Positions 8,453 through 14,692 are shown, counted from the first letter of the stretch. The stretch is 15,148 bases of DNA from JBDTCS01 sp039923455 (GCA_039923455.1 JBDTCS010000049.1:1-15148); one strand, 5' to 3'. Program-made: numbers and translations. The notes: a model not told the origin generated them from the letters alone.

Positions 8453-8488
8453 CTGTGCGTATCCATGCGGATCTCCCGACCCGCACAG
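8453..8488 (-). promoter_or_regulatory. Hairpin in the leader of the GH30-like gene
   Basis: Perfect 7-base arms, CTGTGCG at 8453-8459 and CGCACAG at 8482-8488, close a 22-base loop that itself contains an inner ATCC/GGAT pair (8461-8472). In the transcript it lies 32-67 bases upstream of the GH30 ATG. No T-run follows, so a terminator role is unlikely. It may be an RNA regulatory or stabilising structure. The rest of the 8422-8795 interval holds no coding signal I can support. Confidence 0.4.
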
Positions 8489-8709
8489 AGGGCTAACACA
8501 AAAAGCTGCCCCAATCCTTAAGACACCAAAGCTCGCTTGGCGCTACATCTCGAAGGAAGAGTGGAGCCCCGAATAGAATTCAGAACTCGATGGTGACGGA
8601 GAAAGTGGAAAGGCGGTTGTATGGATTCGATCCGCTTTCTTCCTTGAGCGCTTGTACGTTGATTCGCGACCGCAACCAAATTGTTTACAGAGAACCGAGC
8701 CGTTGTAGA

Positions 8710-8736
8710 TTGACCGCTGGAAATTCAAGATATAAT
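8710..8736 (+). promoter_or_regulatory. Candidate sigma70-like promoter for the YdeI-like gene
   Basis: TTGACC (8710-8715) and TATAAT (8731-8736) are separated by 15 bases, shorter than the preferred 17. The predicted start near 8743 would give a leader of about 53 bases before the ATG at 8796. It does not match the TAnnTTTG form seen elsewhere in this window. Confidence 0.35.
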
Positions 8737-8786
8737 AGTATGTACCCTCTCTCATTTCGTGAGAATCTCCTTTTTTACCATCCGAA

Positions 8787-8828
8787 AGAGGATGCATGCC
8801 AGCACTCATACTCACGGCGGTCATTTAG
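8787..8828 (+). pseudogene. Probable original start of the YdeI-like gene, closed by TAG at codon 11
   Basis: AGAGGA (8787-8792) precedes ATG 8796, which is in frame with the gene below. Ten codons (MPALILTAVI) lead to a TAG at 8826-8828, and the frame then continues as ILGVNPYVRV. The residues on both sides look like consecutive beta strands of the DUF1905 domain N-terminus, so the stop looks like a nonsense mutation. TAG is an ordinary stop here: the cupin and the CoA synthetase both end in it. Readthrough is therefore unlikely. Confidence 0.5.
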
Positions 8829-8849
8829 ATCCTTGGCGTTAATCCATAC

Positions 8850-9293
8850 GTGCGCGTCAGCCTTGTTCGTGCAAGGTCGCTTATGCAAGGATGGCGAAAG
8901 CCGATGCCTGTGCTCGTTCGTATCAATGAGCAACCAGAAATTCCTTGGCGTATCAATATGATGCCGATGGGTGACGGCAGCTTTTATTTATACTTGCACG
9001 GCGACGTTCGCAAGGCATCGGAGACAAAGGTAGGAGACCGAGTTCGTGTTGAGCTTAGCTTCGACTCTGACTACACCGGTGGTCCCACCGAGATACCTCC
9101 TCAGCTCACGCTTGCTTTCAAAAAGTATCCGATGGCGAAGCTGACCTATGACGCATTGATCCATAGCCGGCAGAAAGAGATCGTCAGATACCTCACGAAT
9201 TTAAAATCCTTGGAGGCGCTTGAGCGAAATATTATTCGGGTTCTTGATGTCCTATCAGGCAAAAAAGGTCGTTTTATGGGCCGGAACTGGTAA
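8850..9293 (+). CDS. DUF1905/YdeI-OmpD-associated family protein, N-terminus probably truncated
   Basis: The first GTG after an in-frame stop gives 147 residues. Residues about 5-70 match the DUF1905 beta-barrel (PMPVLVRINEQP, MMPMGDGSFYLYLHGDVRKA, KVGDRVRVELSFD). The C-terminal part, about 85-147 (LTLAFKKYPMAK, SRQKEIVRYLTNLKS, then FMGRNW), matches the YdeI/OmpD-associated helical tail, whose biochemical role is unclear. The family normally has one more beta strand at the N-terminus. Its likely coding region lies just upstream, behind a TAG at 8826. The protein may thus be made as a truncated form from GTG 8850 or ATG 8883, or the gene may be decaying. The remainder is open and well conserved, so any inactivation is recent. 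It sits about 80 bases before the ArsR-led island. Confidence 0.8.
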   Translation: MRVSLVRARSLMQGWRKPMPVLVRINEQPEIPWRINMMPMGDGSFYLYLHGDVRKASETKVGDRVRVELSFDSDYTGGPTEIPPQLTLAFKKYPMAKLTYDALIHSRQKEIVRYLTNLKSLEALERNIIRVLDVLSGKKGRFMGRNW

Positions 9294-9294
9294 A

Positions 9295-9321
9295 AATAGT
9301 CACTTTTTAAAGAAAACTATT
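9295..9321. repeat. AT-rich inverted repeat between YdeI-like gene and ArsR promoter
   Basis: AATAGT (9295-9300) and ACTATT (9316-9321) are perfect 6-base arms, with CTTT/AAAG pairing possible inside. It starts 2 bases after the YdeI-like stop and touches the -33 TTG of the arsR promoter. It could be a weak terminator or an extra protein-binding site. Confidence 0.3.
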
Positions 9322-9350
9322 GCGTAACCGATAAGTTACGCGTATATTTG
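9320..9350 (+). promoter_or_regulatory. Bacteroidota-type promoter of the ArsR operon
   Basis: TATATTTG (9343-9350) matches the TAnnTTTG -7 consensus exactly, with TTG at 9320-9322 placed 20 bases upstream as the -33 element. Transcription would start near 9357, giving a leader of about 17 bases before ATG 9374. Two palindromes overlap it, as expected for a repressed promoter. Confidence 0.6.
9322..9341. promoter_or_regulatory. Operator-like palindrome 1
   Basis: GCGTAAC and GTTACGC are perfect 7-base arms around CGATAA. The site fills the spacer between the -33 and -7 elements. The half-site GTAAC recurs in palindrome 2, centred 26 bases downstream. It is the likely binding site of the adjacent ArsR repressor. 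Confidence 0.65.
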
Positions 9351-9366
9351 TAACCAATCAGTTATA
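9349..9366. promoter_or_regulatory. Operator-like palindrome 2
   Basis: TGTAAC and GTTATA (5 of 6 paired) flank CAATCA. It covers the end of the -7 element and the predicted start site, so binding would block RNA polymerase. It shares its GTAACC left half with palindrome 1. Confidence 0.55.
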
Positions 9367-9373
9367 CGAACAA

Positions 9374-9703
9374 ATGAGAAGAGATGTATTTCAAGCGATC
9401 GCGGATCCGACTCGGCGCGCAATTTTAGGATTGCTGGCGCTCCAAGCGCTCACGCTGAACGGAGTTGCCGAACATTTTAAGATAAGTCGGCCCGCTGTTT
9501 CGAAGCACATAAAACTGCTTTCCGAGTGTGGGCTCGTACAGGTGGAACAGGATGGTCGAGAGAGGTGGTGTAGGTTGAAGCCGGAGAAACTTACCGAGGT
9601 CTCATCTTGGGTTGAGCAATATCGAAAGCTTTGGGAGACGAAGCTCGATGCCTTGGAAGTATACTTAAAAGAAATTCAAAACGTAGAGAAAAAGAATGTC
9701 TGA
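9374..9703 (+). CDS. ArsR-family winged-helix transcriptional repressor
   Basis: A 109-residue regulator that should act as a dimer on the palindromes immediately upstream, so it is probably autoregulated. It opens with the typical VFQAIADPTRRAILGLL. The recognition helix lies in about 38-50 (SRPAVSKHIKLLS) and the beta wing around 52-68 (GLVQVEQDGRERWCRL), followed by a long charged helix. The ELCVCDL-type metal-binding motif of ArsR/SmtB sensors is absent. Only two cysteines are present (C52 and C66), so metal sensing is unlikely. ArsR proteins of this subtype are widely found next to AHSA1/SRPBCC genes. Here the stop overlaps the first such gene by 8 bases, indicating translational coupling. 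The inducing ligand is unknown. Confidence 0.93.
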   Translation: MRRDVFQAIADPTRRAILGLLALQALTLNGVAEHFKISRPAVSKHIKLLSECGLVQVEQDGRERWCRLKPEKLTEVSSWVEQYRKLWETKLDALEVYLKEIQNVEKKNV

Positions 9704-10025
9704 GAAAAGCGCTACATCTCATTCGAATGTGTTTAAACTCTCGCGTGTGTTCGATGCACCACGTGTGCGTGTCTTCAACGCTTGGACAGATCCTAATCTG
9801 ATGGCGAAGTGGTGGGGGCCGCACAACTTCACGAATCCGATCTTTGAGTTGGATGTGCGTGCTGGTGGTGCGATGTATATCGTAATGCGATCGCCAGATG
9901 GCAGGACGCTACTCAAGCTGGAAACAATTTTTGACACCATCGAACTTCGGAATGCGATGATTGAGATGGGAATGAACGAAGGCTGGGGGCAGAGCCTCGA
10001 TAAACTTCAGGCACTGCCGCATTAA
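9696..10025 (+). CDS. SRPBCC/AHSA1-domain protein with internal deletion
   Basis: A START/AHSA1-type protein of 109 residues, against about 150-165 for its two neighbours. Residues 11-68 match the usual N-terminal half (SRVFDAPRVRVFNAWTDP, then KWWGPHNFTNP, ELDVRAGGAMY, MRSPDG). Residue 69 onward then jumps to the last strand and C-terminal helix (RTLLKLETIFDT, NEGWGQSLDKL). About 45 residues, the middle strands of the beta sheet, are missing compared with the next gene. The junction is at GATGGC (9897-9902), and the same hexamer occurs at 10401-10406 in the neighbour at the equivalent far side. This suggests an in-frame deletion between short repeats. The ligand cavity would be largely lost, so it is probably non-functional or has a new role. 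It overlaps the arsR stop by 8 bases. Confidence 0.88.
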   Translation: MSEKSATSHSNVFKLSRVFDAPRVRVFNAWTDPNLMAKWWGPHNFTNPIFELDVRAGGAMYIVMRSPDGRTLLKLETIFDTIELRNAMIEMGMNEGWGQSLDKLQALPH

Positions 10026-10047
10026 ACAGAAAAACTTTACTAAGCTT

Positions 10048-10052
10048 AGGAG
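10048..10052 (+). promoter_or_regulatory. Strong Shine-Dalgarno for second SRPBCC gene
   Basis: AGGAG ends 3 bases before ATG 10056, closer than the usual spacing. It is one of the few clear Shine-Dalgarno sites in the island. Confidence 0.5.
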
Positions 10053-10055
10053 AGC

Positions 10056-10541
10056 ATGAACACCGATCCAGTTGAGATGAAGGATACCAGCAAACGGGAG
10101 ATCGTTACGACTCGCTTACTCGATGCACCGCGCGAGTTGGTTTGGAAAGTGTGGACGGAACAAGAGCACATCGAAAAATGGTGGGGCCCAATAGGATTCA
10201 CGACTACAACACAAGAGATGGATGTGCGGGTTGGCGGTCATTGGCAACATACGATGCATGGTCCCAACGGAGTCGATTATCCCGGCGAGATGCACTATCA
10301 AGAGATCAAAATGCCTGAACGGCTCGTCTATTTTCACGGCGGCGGCAAAGGTGCTCCAGCAGAAGTAGAATTCACCTCCGTGGTTACGTTCGAAGATGTC
10401 GATGGCAAAACATTGCTAACGATGCGTATGATATTCGTGAGTGCTGAGGAACTTGAGCGAGTCCAGATAAAGTATCACGCAATCGAGGGCGCAAAACAAA
10501 ATATCGGCAGGTTGGCCGAGTACGTTGTGCATATTCAGTAA
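10056..10541 (+). CDS. SRPBCC/AHSA1-domain protein
   Basis: An intact 161-residue SRPBCC protein and the second of a tandem set of three. The family forms a helix-grip fold around a large hydrophobic cavity and is thought to bind small apolar or aromatic ligands. It shows the AHSA1 landmarks in order: TTRLLDAPRELVWKVWT (about 18-34), IEKWWGPIGFTT (39-50), MDVRVGGHWQHTMHGPNG (55-72), PERLVYFHGGG (87-97), TFEDVDGKTLLTMRM (110-124) and a C-terminal helix (EGAKQNIGRLAEYV). No catalytic residues are evident. It starts 30 bases after the truncated paralog and is likely in the arsR operon. Confidence 0.93.
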   Translation: MNTDPVEMKDTSKREIVTTRLLDAPRELVWKVWTEQEHIEKWWGPIGFTTTTQEMDVRVGGHWQHTMHGPNGVDYPGEMHYQEIKMPERLVYFHGGGKGAPAEVEFTSVVTFEDVDGKTLLTMRMIFVSAEELERVQIKYHAIEGAKQNIGRLAEYVVHIQ

Positions 10542-10612
10542 TATCTAATTGAGCGTCAATGACGGAGTATCCTTGACTTACTATTTAAGAGCAGCAGAAC
10601 CTAACTATCAGT

Positions 10613-11110
10613 ATGGCAGAAATTTCGAATGTTCTTGTACCCACAAGTGCAGAATTGGTTATCACTCGTGAGTTCAACGCTCCACGAGCACTCGTATGGA
10701 GAGCTTGGACAGAACCGGAGCTTTTTAAAAAATGGTGGGGCCCAAAAATGTTTACGTGCCCAGTGGCGAAGATGGATGTGCGTGTAGGCGGTAAATACCT
10801 TTGGAGTATGCGCGGTGAAGGCTGGGGCGATATTTATACCACTGGTGAATTTCTCGAAGTTGTACCGATCGAAAAATTAGTCTACACCGATAGTTTCTCG
10901 GATGCAGCCGGTAATATCGTTTCACCTACGTACTACAAAATGCCGAGCGACTTTCCGGAGAAGATGTTGGTGACTGTCAGGCTGGAGGATCTCGGGAATA
11001 CGACCAAGATGACGATTCAGCATGTCGGTGTGCCATCAGGCGAAATGACTGATGCGACGAAGCAAGGCTGGAATGAATCATTCGATAAACTTGGCGATTC
11101 CATGATTTGA
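10613..11110 (+). CDS. SRPBCC/AHSA1-domain protein
   Basis: The third tandem SRPBCC protein, 165 residues and complete. Landmarks are ITREFNAPRALVWRAWTEPEL (about 17-37), KKWWGPKMFTCP (39-50), MDVRVGGKYLWSMRGEG (54-70), PIEKLVYTDSF (85-95), VTVRLEDLGNTTKMTIQH (120-137) and the terminal helix with GWNESFDKL. It carries an insertion (SPTYYKMPSDFPEKM, about 103-117) that the second copy lacks, so its binding pocket should differ. The 71-base gap upstream holds no clear promoter, so co-transcription with arsR is likely. The 163-base gap that follows shows nothing beyond a near-miss TAATTTCG at 11235-11242. Confidence 0.93.
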   Translation: MAEISNVLVPTSAELVITREFNAPRALVWRAWTEPELFKKWWGPKMFTCPVAKMDVRVGGKYLWSMRGEGWGDIYTTGEFLEVVPIEKLVYTDSFSDAAGNIVSPTYYKMPSDFPEKMLVTVRLEDLGNTTKMTIQHVGVPSGEMTDATKQGWNESFDKLGDSMI

Positions 11111-11273
11111 TCTACGGTTCAATTTATGCATGCTTGATACTCTTCCTATAGGGTTGTATTGAAGCAATAAATTGAGAATAGTGTTTGAAACGCGATGCCG
11201 ATTAAAGAGCCCAGCGTGTTGCAACCATGAATAGTAATTTCGTTTATCGGATTCAGTTTAGAAACGGACCACC

Positions 11274-11651
11274 ATGCTTAAGAAAAAAGACGCTGCGACA
11301 AATATTGCGGTGAAAGATCTCGAAGTTGCGAGAATATTTTATCGCGATACACTTGGGCTTGAAGAAGTCGGTGCGAAGGATGATCAAGTGATAACTTTCA
11401 AGAGTGGGAATTCACTTATCTATGTGTATCGCTCAGAGTTTGCCGGGACGAACAAAGCGACGGCAATAACCTGGCTTGTGGCTGAAGAATTAAATGACAT
11501 CGTAAAGTCTCTCAAATCCAAAGGTGTGGAATTTGAGTATTACGATTTTCCTGGTATGACTCGCGCAGGTGAAATTCATAGCGCTGGGACGATGCAGATC
11601 GCTTGGTTCAAAGATCCCGATGGAAATATTTTAAGTATAACAAACGGTTGA
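11274..11651 (+). CDS. VOC (glyoxalase/bleomycin-resistance) superfamily protein
   Basis: A single-subunit VOC protein of 125 residues with two beta-alpha-beta-beta-beta modules. The first opens ATNIAVKDLEVARIFYRDTLGL (about 8-29) and the second ends WFKDPDGNILSIT (111-123), the characteristic VOC C-terminus. Members bind divalent metals and modify, isomerise or sequester small molecules. Ligands are not obvious here and the substrate is unknown. It belongs to the same-strand island behind the SRPBCC genes. ATG 11274 is chosen because a TAG in the same frame at 11259-11261 rules out a longer form. The 69-base gap to doxX contains a run of nine A. Confidence 0.9.
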   Translation: MLKKKDAATNIAVKDLEVARIFYRDTLGLEEVGAKDDQVITFKSGNSLIYVYRSEFAGTNKATAITWLVAEELNDIVKSLKSKGVEFEYYDFPGMTRAGEIHSAGTMQIAWFKDPDGNILSITNG

Positions 11652-11720
11652 GCTCCAGCAACTCGCATAACTGCAGCAAGTACTTTAGAGTAAATCATAT
11701 CAAAAAAAAATACTAATCGT

Positions 11721-12146
11721 ATGGCTCAATCTAACTTGATTCAGAAGTGGCAACAAGCTGCTCCCCAGTTCAAAAGTATACTTCGTATAGTCGCAGCGCT
11801 AATGTTCATGATGTCGGGTACGACGAAGCTCTTCGCATTTCCCGGAGGTATGCCAAAAGGCATGTCGCTTGAGATCTGGTCTCAAGCCGGCATCGGTGCA
11901 ATTCTGGAAGTTGTGGGCGGTGCACTGCTTGTGATCGGACTGGGTACACGACCGATCGCATTCATATTAGCCGGCGAAATGGCTGTTGCCTTTTTCCAAT
12001 TTCACGCAACAACAAGTTATTGGCCGACGGTGAACGGCGGTGTTAGCGCCGTGCTATATTGTTTTATCTGGCTCTATTTTTCTTCTGCCGGAGCGGGGCC
12101 TTGGAGCGTTGATGCGATGCGGAGCAAGAATACTTCGAAGGTATAG
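11721..12146 (+). CDS. DoxX-family integral membrane protein
   Basis: A 141-residue protein with four predicted transmembrane helices at about 18-36, 53-73, 77-95 and 105-122. The topology and the landmarks SGTTKLFAFPGG (32-43), ILEVVGGALLVIGLGTRPIA (61-80) and MAVAFFQFHA (87-96) are typical of DoxX. Family members are linked to quinone/thiosulfate or redox homeostasis in a few systems. Many, like this one, sit next to regulators and VOC or SRPBCC genes and have no known substrate. It is the last plus-strand gene before the convergent GlxA-type regulator. Confidence 0.9.
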   Translation: MAQSNLIQKWQQAAPQFKSILRIVAALMFMMSGTTKLFAFPGGMPKGMSLEIWSQAGIGAILEVVGGALLVIGLGTRPIAFILAGEMAVAFFQFHATTSYWPTVNGGVSAVLYCFIWLYFSSAGAGPWSVDAMRSKNTSKV

Positions 12147-12173
12147 CGTCAAATCTCGATTCCGAACGAACTG

Positions 12174-12190
12174 ACATTCTAAAAGAGTGT
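12174..12190. terminator. Weak hairpin between convergent doxX-like and glxA-like genes
   Basis: ACATTCT and AGAGTGT can form 7 pairs (one G-T) around an AAA loop in the 48-base convergent gap. No T-run follows on either side, so termination by this hairpin is uncertain. Confidence 0.3.
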
Positions 12191-12194
12191 GATG

Positions 12195-13160
12195 TTAATT
12201 GTATTTGTTCCGGTAATCGATGGGGGATAAACCGGTGATCTTTTTGAATGTGGTTCGAAATGCTTTGGTGTCGGAGTAGCCGACATCGTACATCACTTCG
12301 TTGACGTTCTTACTACTCGTTTCGAGGCTCTTCTTTGCGGCTTCGATCTTCACACGCTGAAGATATTCGATGACGGTATTGGAAGTCGCTTTCTTAAATC
12401 TGCGCTCAAACGTTCGGCGACCCATCGCAGACATTGCTGCCAGTTGCTCGACCGTGATCTTCGTATGAAAATTTTGTTCGATGAAAACCTGCACCTCGCG
12501 AATCGGCTCATCTTCGTGATCACGCTGACCTGAGAACATAATGAACGGAGACTGGCTATCACGATCGATCTCGATCTCATAGATCTTCGCGCACAATATA
12601 GCGACATCCCGGCCGGCGTATTTATCGATGATGTATAGTATCAAATTCCAAAACGAATTAGCACCGCCACTCGAGTATACGCCATCTTCGTCCGTGATGA
12701 TTTTCTCGGATACGAGCTCGACATTGGGAAACATCTTTCGAAATTCATTCTGCGCCATCCAATGCGTCGCACATTTCTTGCCATCAACTAGCCCTGTGGC
12801 AGCAAGCAAGAACGCACCGACGCAAAGACTCGCAACTTCTGCACCGGCAGTATACTGCTCTCGAATCCATGGAAAGAAATCTTTATTGGCATCGATCACA
12901 TCAAGCATGACGCCATTAACCGCTGGAATAATAACGAGGTCTGTTTTGTGTGCCTTGCCAATCGTGAGGTCTGGCCGAACAGAAAATAAATTGTTGTACA
13001 CCTGAGCATCATCCGTCATGCCAACGAGCTGCACTTCGAACATAGCTGGCTTTCCCATTTGGAGGAGCACATCATTGGCTCTACTAAATGCTATAAAGGA
13101 TCCCTCGATAGTTCCAAGGGCGGTTGCGCCCTTTGTGACAAGTATTGATATGCTTTTCAT
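12195..13160 (-). CDS. GlxA-type transcriptional regulator (DJ-1/PfpI + AraC HTH)
   Basis: A 321-residue two-domain regulator. Residues about 3-185 form a DJ-1/PfpI-like domain with the nucleophile-elbow Cys113 in ASLCVGAFLLAATGL and the following CATHW. Residues about 220-320 are an AraC-type DNA-binding domain with two HTH motifs (EQLAAMSAMGRRTFERRF and VNEVMYDVGYSDTKAFRTTF, then GLSPIDYR). The family senses small metabolites and usually activates neighbouring genes. A longer frame from 13211 adds 17 residues. I prefer the start at 13160: its MKSISILVTKG opens the family's first strand directly, and a TATATTTG promoter element ends 5 bases upstream. It is divergent from the PhnB-like gene at 13287, which it may regulate. 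Confidence 0.9.
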   Translation of the reverse strand: MKSISILVTKGATALGTIEGSFIAFSRANDVLLQMGKPAMFEVQLVGMTDDAQVYNNLFSVRPDLTIGKAHKTDLVIIPAVNGVMLDVIDANKDFFPWIREQYTAGAEVASLCVGAFLLAATGLVDGKKCATHWMAQNEFRKMFPNVELVSEKIITDEDGVYSSGGANSFWNLILYIIDKYAGRDVAILCAKIYEIEIDRDSQSPFIMFSGQRDHEDEPIREVQVFIEQNFHTKITVEQLAAMSAMGRRTFERRFKKATSNTVIEYLQRVKIEAAKKSLETSSKNVNEVMYDVGYSDTKAFRTTFKKITGLSPIDYRNKYN

Positions 13161-13164
13161 AAGA

Positions 13165-13191
13165 CAAATATACGCAATAAAATTGTCGCAA
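13165..13191 (-). promoter_or_regulatory. Bacteroidota-type promoter of the GlxA-type regulator
   Basis: On the minus strand, TATATTTG (13172 down to 13165) is an exact TAnnTTTG element. TTG at 13191-13189 is a candidate -33, though its 16-base spacing is short. Transcription would begin about at the ATG (13160), implying a leaderless or nearly leaderless mRNA. The flanking GCGTATATTTGT is identical to that in the arsR promoter. Confidence 0.5.
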
Positions 13192-13244
13192 TCCACCCCT
13201 AAGAATGGCATTATTGCGCCTCACATCGAGATAGGTGCGCTGGC

Positions 13245-13252
13245 TATCTTTG
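13245..13252 (+). promoter_or_regulatory. Possible -7 element (TATCTTTG) upstream of PhnB-like gene
   Basis: This is an exact match to TAnnTTTG, 34 bases before ATG 13287. The nearest TTG upstream (13214-13216) is 28 bases away, too far for a normal -33, so support is partial. Confidence 0.35.
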
Positions 13253-13286
13253 CATTGTGACCGAATAGACGCAAAAAACAGGGATT

Positions 13287-13706
13287 ATGACTCAAATTAA
13301 CGCATATATTACTTTTAACGGAAATTGTCGTGAGGCAATGACTTTTTATCACGAGTGCATAGGCGGTGAGCTCGATTTGCAAACTGTCGAGGGCTCTGCG
13401 ATCGAGGCACAGTGCCCGTCAGCGATGAAAAACCAAATACTTCATTCGGCTTTGACTAAAGATCCGTTGCTGTTGATGGGGACCGATATGGTTGGACCAG
13501 AAGCCTACAAGCCTGGTAATAACGTCGCACTCTCTTTCAACTGTGTGAGCGAAGAAGAGGTGAATAGGTATTTTAACTTGCTGTCAACGGGCGGGGTGGT
13601 TGCTCATCCGCTTCGAAAGGAGTTTTGGGGAGCCACGTTTGGTGTTTTCACCGACAAGTATGGTATTCGATGGATGCTTCACTACGACGAGAAGCTCAAT
13701 AAGTAA
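13287..13706 (+). CDS. PhnB-like VOC family protein
   Basis: A 139-residue PhnB-type VOC protein. It opens with INAYITFNGNCREAMTFYHECIGGEL (about 4-29), contains PLLLMGTDM (60-68), and ends with FWGATFGVFTDKYGIRWMLHY (113-133), all hallmarks of the group often mislabelled 3-demethylubiquinone methyltransferase-like. No methyltransferase fold is present. Members are dimeric and some bind metal; the substrate is unknown. It is divergent from the GlxA-type regulator, with a TATCTTTG element 34 bases upstream, and is a paralog of the last gene in the window. Confidence 0.92.
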   Translation: MTQINAYITFNGNCREAMTFYHECIGGELDLQTVEGSAIEAQCPSAMKNQILHSALTKDPLLLMGTDMVGPEAYKPGNNVALSFNCVSEEEVNRYFNLLSTGGVVAHPLRKEFWGATFGVFTDKYGIRWMLHYDEKLNK

Positions 13707-13738
13707 TTCAGGCTACACACTTAAGCAGCACGCGGGAA

Positions 13739-14002
13739 ATGTTCATACCAATCTTCACCATCAGTCCATTGATCTTTATTATTGGCTTTACAATCTTTGG
13801 AAAATCGAAGAAGAAACACGGGCCGTCACGACGAGTAGAGGCTCAGGTCGTGGCCGAAAGTGGTGTGCCCGATTTCGAGTTGCTCTTCTTCATGAGTGCG
13901 ATCGATTCCGCGCTTATCTTGGAGCGAAAGCGACAGGCACCTGGGCTCATCGGAGTGGCAACAACTAATACCCGTGAACAGGGCGAACGTGTAGGCACGT
14001 GA
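13739..14002 (+). CDS. Small single-pass membrane protein, hypothetical
   Basis: An 87-residue frame with an N-terminal hydrophobic segment (about 1-22, FIPIFTISPLIFIIGFTIF) followed at once by basic GKSKKK. This looks like a single transmembrane helix with the basic side inside. The soluble tail (about 27-87) is polar and unrecognised. A GGGA precedes the ATG. A second open frame overlaps from 13600, but it has no such pattern and its N-terminal part simply shadows the PhnB-like gene. Family unknown; the transmembrane signal makes a real gene more likely than not. Confidence 0.5.
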   Translation: MFIPIFTISPLIFIIGFTIFGKSKKKHGPSRRVEAQVVAESGVPDFELLFFMSAIDSALILERKRQAPGLIGVATTNTREQGERVGT

Positions 14003-14059
14003 AGCTAACATAGAACGCGTTATCCCTTCTTAACAAATCAGAAAACTGCGACAGGAAAA

Positions 14060-14620
14060 ATGAGAAAGCTCAAATTACAAATGCAGATAAGCGTCGACGG
14101 ATTTGTCTGCGGCCCAAACAGCGAGATGGACTGGCTGACTTGGAATTGGGACGATGGATTGAAAGAGTATGTGATGGGCCTAACTGCTCCTGTCGATACT
14201 ATCGTCATCGGTCGCAAATTGGCTGAAGGGTTCATACCCCATTGGACGAAGGCCATAACGAATCCGGAGACTAATGATATCTTCGCGCGTAAAATGGTCG
14301 ATACTCCGAAAGTAGTGTTCTCGAATACGCTCCACCAAGCGCCGTGGGATAACACTACGGTTGTTGGGGGCGATATTGCTGAACAAATTTCCAAACTCAA
14401 ATCGCTGCCGGGTAGGGACATAATTACTTATGGGGGAGCGGGCTTTAGTTCTAACCTGATTGAGGCCGAGGTCATCGACGATCTATTTCTTTTTGTGAAT
14501 CCAACTGCGATCGGAAAGGGTCTACCCATTTTCAAAGGGCGCACGAATCTTAGATTGGTAGAGACGCAAGCCTTTGAGTGCGGTATCGTGCTACATCACT
14601 ATCAACACCAGACGAAGTAA
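14060..14620 (+). CDS. Dihydrofolate reductase/RibD C-terminal-like reductase
   Basis: A 186-residue protein of the DHFR-like family (YwjB/YyaP type), predicted to bind NADPH and reduce an unknown small substrate. Visible motifs are MQISVDGFVCGPNSEMDWL (about 8-26), TIVIGRKLAEGF (47-58), the dinucleotide-contacting ITYGGAGF (122-129) and LFVNPTAIGKGLPIFKG (144-160). It is too divergent from FolA for folate metabolism to be assumed. AGGA sits 5 bases before the ATG. It lies between the small membrane gene and the second PhnB-like gene, in the same orientation. Confidence 0.92.
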   Translation: MRKLKLQMQISVDGFVCGPNSEMDWLTWNWDDGLKEYVMGLTAPVDTIVIGRKLAEGFIPHWTKAITNPETNDIFARKMVDTPKVVFSNTLHQAPWDNTTVVGGDIAEQISKLKSLPGRDIITYGGAGFSSNLIEAEVIDDLFLFVNPTAIGKGLPIFKGRTNLRLVETQAFECGIVLHHYQHQTK

Positions 14621-14692
14621 GCGCAACATAAACCGAATGTCAAATCGTATTAAAAGAATTTTTGTGTTTAATATTCAAATAGACTGAACATC

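Noticed and set aside
8610..8640. T-loop-like GATCGAATCC on the minus strand suggesting a tRNA
   Set aside because: No matching T-stem, acceptor stem or anticodon arm can be formed around it.
8745..8776. TCTCA-TTTCG-TGAGA hairpin with downstream T-run as a terminator
   Set aside because: Only a 5-base stem, separated from the six T residues by several bases, and located just after a predicted promoter where termination has no clear purpose.
8543..8824. Minus-strand 93-residue open frame upstream of the GH30-like gene
   Set aside because: Low-complexity, basic composition, no recognisable motif or start signal; it lies across the leader and promoter region of two real genes.
10573..10607. 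TTGACT with TAACTA as a separate promoter for the third SRPBCC gene
   Set aside because: The spacing is about 23 bases and neither the sigma70 nor the TAnnTTTG pattern is met; operon readthrough explains expression.
13018..13260. Plus-strand 80-residue open frame over the start of the GlxA-type gene
   Set aside because: It is antisense to a well-supported coding sequence and shows no domain; it is a shadow frame.
13600..13968. Plus-strand 122-residue open frame overlapping the PhnB-like end and the small membrane gene
   Set aside because: Its first third is a frame-shifted reading of the PhnB-like gene and the rest is Arg/His/Trp-rich without motif; the 13739 frame has a clear transmembrane helix instead.
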